DNA from: Streptomyces sp. CB02980
GTDB taxonomy: Bacteria > Actinomycetota > Actinomycetes > Streptomycetales > Streptomycetaceae
Direction of reading: 5' to 3'
Assembly (NCBI RefSeq): GCF_014451325.2
Contig: NZ_JACSCH020000016.1
Span: 1-44,116, forward strand
Length of the DNA: 44,116 bases
Below the pieces are notes generated by a model that was given only the letters and a program-made list of their open reading frames with translations, searched no databases and had not been told where the DNA came from. This document shows positions 42,084-44,116 of this stretch, in pieces. Within the stretch, counting starts at the first letter, position 1, and every line of letters starts with the position of its first letter. The position numbers and the translations under genes were made by a program.

Positions 42084-42746
42084 CTAGGCGCGGAGGTAGG
42101 TCAGGACGGCGAGGACCCGGCGGTGGGTGTCCTCGGCCGGCGGCAGATCCAGCTTCGCCAGGATGTTGCCGATGTGCTTGCCGACGGCGGCCTCGGTCAC
42201 GACCAGGCGGCGGGCGATCGCGCCGTTCGAATGGCCCTCCGCGACCAGACCCAGGACCTCGCGCTCGCGCGGGGTCAGCGCCTCCAGCGGATCGCGGTGC
42301 CGGCGGAGCAGCTGACGTACGACCTCGGGGTCGACGACCGTCCCGCCGTCCGCGACCCGGGCGAGCGCGTCCAGGAACTCCTCCACCTGACCGACCCGGT
42401 CCTTGAGCAGATAGCCGACGCCGGTGCCGTCGCCCGCGTCCAGGAGATCGGCGGCGTAGCTGCGCTGCACGTACTGGCTGAGGACGAGGACCGGCAGGGC
42501 GGGGCGCTCGGCGCGGAGTGCGACGGCGGCGCGCAGCCCCTCGTCCTGGAAACCTGGCGGCATCCGGACGTCGGTCACGACGATGTCCGGGTCGTGGGCG
42601 GTGACCGCATCGCGCAGCGCGTCGGCGTCCCCGACGGCGGCGACGACCTCGTGACCGAAGCGGGCCAGGAGCCCGATCAGTCCCTCCCGGAGGAGGACGC
42701 TGTCCTCGGCGAGGACGACGCGGAGCGTTCGCTCAGTGCGGGGCAT
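42084..42746 (-). CDS. NarL/LuxR-family response regulator
   Basis: The 220-residue protein has a receiver domain (LRVVLAEDSVLLREG with the acidic pocket, IVVTDVRMP with the phosphorylated Asp, KD near GYLLKDRV) and a C-terminal LuxR HTH (LTPREREVLGLVAEGHSNGAIARRLVVTEAAVGKHIGNILAKL). It is cytoplasmic and dimeric in the family. It is transcribed after its kinase gene and overlaps it by 70 bases, far more than usual. An ATG at 42746 (MPRTERTLRVVLAED) was used; the family core begins at about residue 8, so a slightly later start cannot be excluded. Confidence 0.92.
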   Translation of the reverse strand: MPRTERTLRVVLAEDSVLLREGLIGLLARFGHEVVAAVGDADALRDAVTAHDPDIVVTDVRMPPGFQDEGLRAAVALRAERPALPVLVLSQYVQRSYAADLLDAGDGTGVGYLLKDRVGQVEEFLDALARVADGGTVVDPEVVRQLLRRHRDPLEALTPREREVLGLVAEGHSNGAIARRLVVTEAAVGKHIGNILAKLDLPPAEDTHRRVLAVLTYLRA

Positions 42747-43981
42747 GGGATCTCCACTCGGAGGAGGGTCGGCCCGCCCGGCGGGCTCATGATCGTCAGT
42801 GTGCCATCGAGGACGGCGATCCGGTCGGCCAGGCCGGTGAGACCGGTGCCCCCGGCCGGGTCGGCGGCGCCGCGCCCATCGTCCTCGACGTCGATCCGGA
42901 GGACACCGCCGGTGTGCCGGGCGGTGATCGAGGCCCGGCTCGCCCCGCTGTGCTTGCCGATGTTGGCGAGGGCCTCACAGCCGGCGAAGTAGCCGGCGCT
43001 CTCGACGGACTCCGGCAGCCGGGGCAGGTCGACGTCCGTGGCGACGGGCACGGCGGACCGGTCGGCGGCGTCGGTGAGGGCCGGGCCGAGGCCGTAGTCG
43101 GCGAGGACCTGCGGGTGGATGCCGTGGATCAGCTCGCGCAGCTCGGTCAGGACCTGCCCGGCCTCCGCGTGCGCCTTCGCCAGCTGGCCGGCGAGCGGGC
43201 CGCCCGGCGGGGCGTCGAGGCGGGCGAGCCCGAGGGTCATCGTGAGGGCGACCAGGCGCTGCTGCGCGCCGTCGTGCAGATCGCGCTCGATCCGGCGCCG
43301 CTCGGCCTCGAAGGCGTCGACGAGCCGGGCGCGGGAGGCGATGACCTCGCCGATCGCGCCCTGCTGCGCGGATTCGCGGGGGGTGAGCAGGGCGCGGACG
43401 AGGGCGGCGCGGGCCCCGGCGACGGCGGCGAGCGGGTAGGCGAGGGCGAGGAGGAGCAGGGCGCCGAGGAGGGCGGCGGCGAAGGCCTCCGGGTAGGAGG
43501 TCACCAGGTACGCCTTGACGACCTTGGCCTCCTGGCCGTCCACGGCCAGCTGGACCGGCGCGCCGAGCAGCAGCACGGGCAGGCCGATGCCGACGGCGAC
43601 GGCGAGGAGGTCGAGCGGCCACAGGACGGTGGCGAGGAGCAGGGCGTACGCGAACTCCCGCCAGGTCGCCTGCTCCCCCGCCCGGAGCCGGAGCCAGGCG
43701 GCGAGGCCGGGGGCGGTGGGGACGCGGTGCGGGTCGGGGGCGGGGTCGAGGTCGACGAGGCGGAGGCGGCGGCGCTCGATGCCGCCGAGGGCGAGCCCGG
43801 AGAGGAGGAGCGGGGGCAGCCCGACGAGCAGGACGGAGAACAGCCCGAGCAGCACGAACACGGCGCAGACGGCGGCCCCGAGGAGCGCGCCGGTCGCCAG
43901 GTACGCGACGGCCCGCCAGGGCCAGGGTCCGAGGGGGAACCGGGGCCGGGTGAGCGCCTGCCAGGGGGTACGGGGGTCCAT
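42677..43981 (-). CDS. Membrane sensor histidine kinase (HisKA_3 type)
   Basis: The 434-residue kinase has about four membrane helices in two pairs (AVAYLATGALLGAAVCAVFVLLGLFSVLLVG..., LDLLAVAVGIGLPVLLLG, AALLGALLLLALAYPLAAVAG), the typical putative-sensor domain of Streptomyces kinases, and HisKA_3 with ERDLHDGAQQRLVALTMTLG (His in LHDG is the phosphoacceptor). The HATPase part has EALANIGKHSGA and DDGRGAADPAGGTGLTGLADR. The final 20 residues (SERSASSSPRTASSSGRD) are the part that overlaps the response regulator and are probably not structured. The first of the two genes on the minus strand. Confidence 0.93.
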   Translation of the reverse strand: MDPRTPWQALTRPRFPLGPWPWRAVAYLATGALLGAAVCAVFVLLGLFSVLLVGLPPLLLSGLALGGIERRRLRLVDLDPAPDPHRVPTAPGLAAWLRLRAGEQATWREFAYALLLATVLWPLDLLAVAVGIGLPVLLLGAPVQLAVDGQEAKVVKAYLVTSYPEAFAAALLGALLLLALAYPLAAVAGARAALVRALLTPRESAQQGAIGEVIASRARLVDAFEAERRRIERDLHDGAQQRLVALTMTLGLARLDAPPGGPLAGQLAKAHAEAGQVLTELRELIHGIHPQVLADYGLGPALTDAADRSAVPVATDVDLPRLPESVESAGYFAGCEALANIGKHSGASRASITARHTGGVLRIDVEDDGRGAADPAGGTGLTGLADRIAVLDGTLTIMSPPGGPTLLRVEIPCPALSERSASSSPRTASSSGRD

Positions 43982-44079
43982 GCGGCCCCACGTTAGGCCC
44001 GCCGGCCGGGGCGGGGCGATGGGGCTGAGGGGTGGGGCGGGGGTGGGGCTGGGCCTACCCCCGCGACCGCCGGCTCCCC

Positions 44080-44116
<37 letters not shown>

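Overview
The window is about 44 kb of very GC-rich actinobacterial chromosome, almost certainly from a Streptomyces. The evidence is the codon bias, many GTG starts and 4-bp translational overlaps, a complete desferrioxamine operon, an AdpA regulator with a single in-frame TTA codon, CdgA, secreted chitinases and DasR-type operators. From memory, the order acyl-CoA catabolism, des, hexosaminidase, glmS, adpA, orn, ..., cdgA matches the core arm around SCO2777-SCO2820 of S. coelicolor. No insertion sequence, prophage or CRISPR array was seen.

Layout. Positions 1-2203 hold the end of an acyl-CoA carboxylase, HMG-CoA lyase and an acyl-CoA dehydrogenase (leucine/isovalerate-type catabolism). Positions 2345-8491 are the iron-regulated desferrioxamine block: iron box plus siderophore-interacting reductase, then iron box plus desABCD; no desE lies between. 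Positions 8510-12608 are an amino-sugar block: GH20 hexosaminidase with a DasR-type operator, a small unknown gene with a perfect 20-bp palindrome in front, and glmS. Positions 12653-17555 carry an acetate-type transporter, a universal stress protein, a repeat-rich membrane protein, adpA, orn and tRNA-His. Positions 17793-25920 carry a CBM2-GH18 chitinase, a two-component system, a spermidine-synthase-like protein, an unknown protein, an XRE/TPR-type regulator and a histidine phosphatase.

Positions 26066-30912 are the least explained part. A PAP2-type membrane protein gene overlaps a tightly coupled trio: a RecB/Cas4-like PD-(D/E)XK nuclease with an apparent Fe-S cysteine cluster, a 528-residue protein of unknown function with a possible beta-barrel, and an SF1 helicase. 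Read end to end they resemble a Dna2-type nuclease-helicase split over three genes, and this is my best candidate for an undescribed system.

Positions 30974-33644 hold a peroxiredoxin-like protein divergent from a TetR regulator, and two small conserved proteins. Positions 33635-42070 are framed by two tRNA-Lys genes within a near-identical 136-bp duplication. Between them lie a secreted M6 protease, the c-di-GMP enzyme CdgA with two overlapping BldD-type boxes upstream, a second chitinase with two DasR-type sites, an LLM flavin oxidoreductase and an IclR regulator. A NarL/LuxR-type two-component pair finishes the window, which ends in 35 consecutive C, probably a contig-end artefact.

Regulatory themes: iron (two DmdR/IdeR-type boxes), chitin and N-acetylglucosamine (DasR sites directly abutting a TTGAC -35 in two promoters) and development (TTA in adpA, BldD boxes at cdgA). 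Assignments rest on motifs read by eye; no database search was run.
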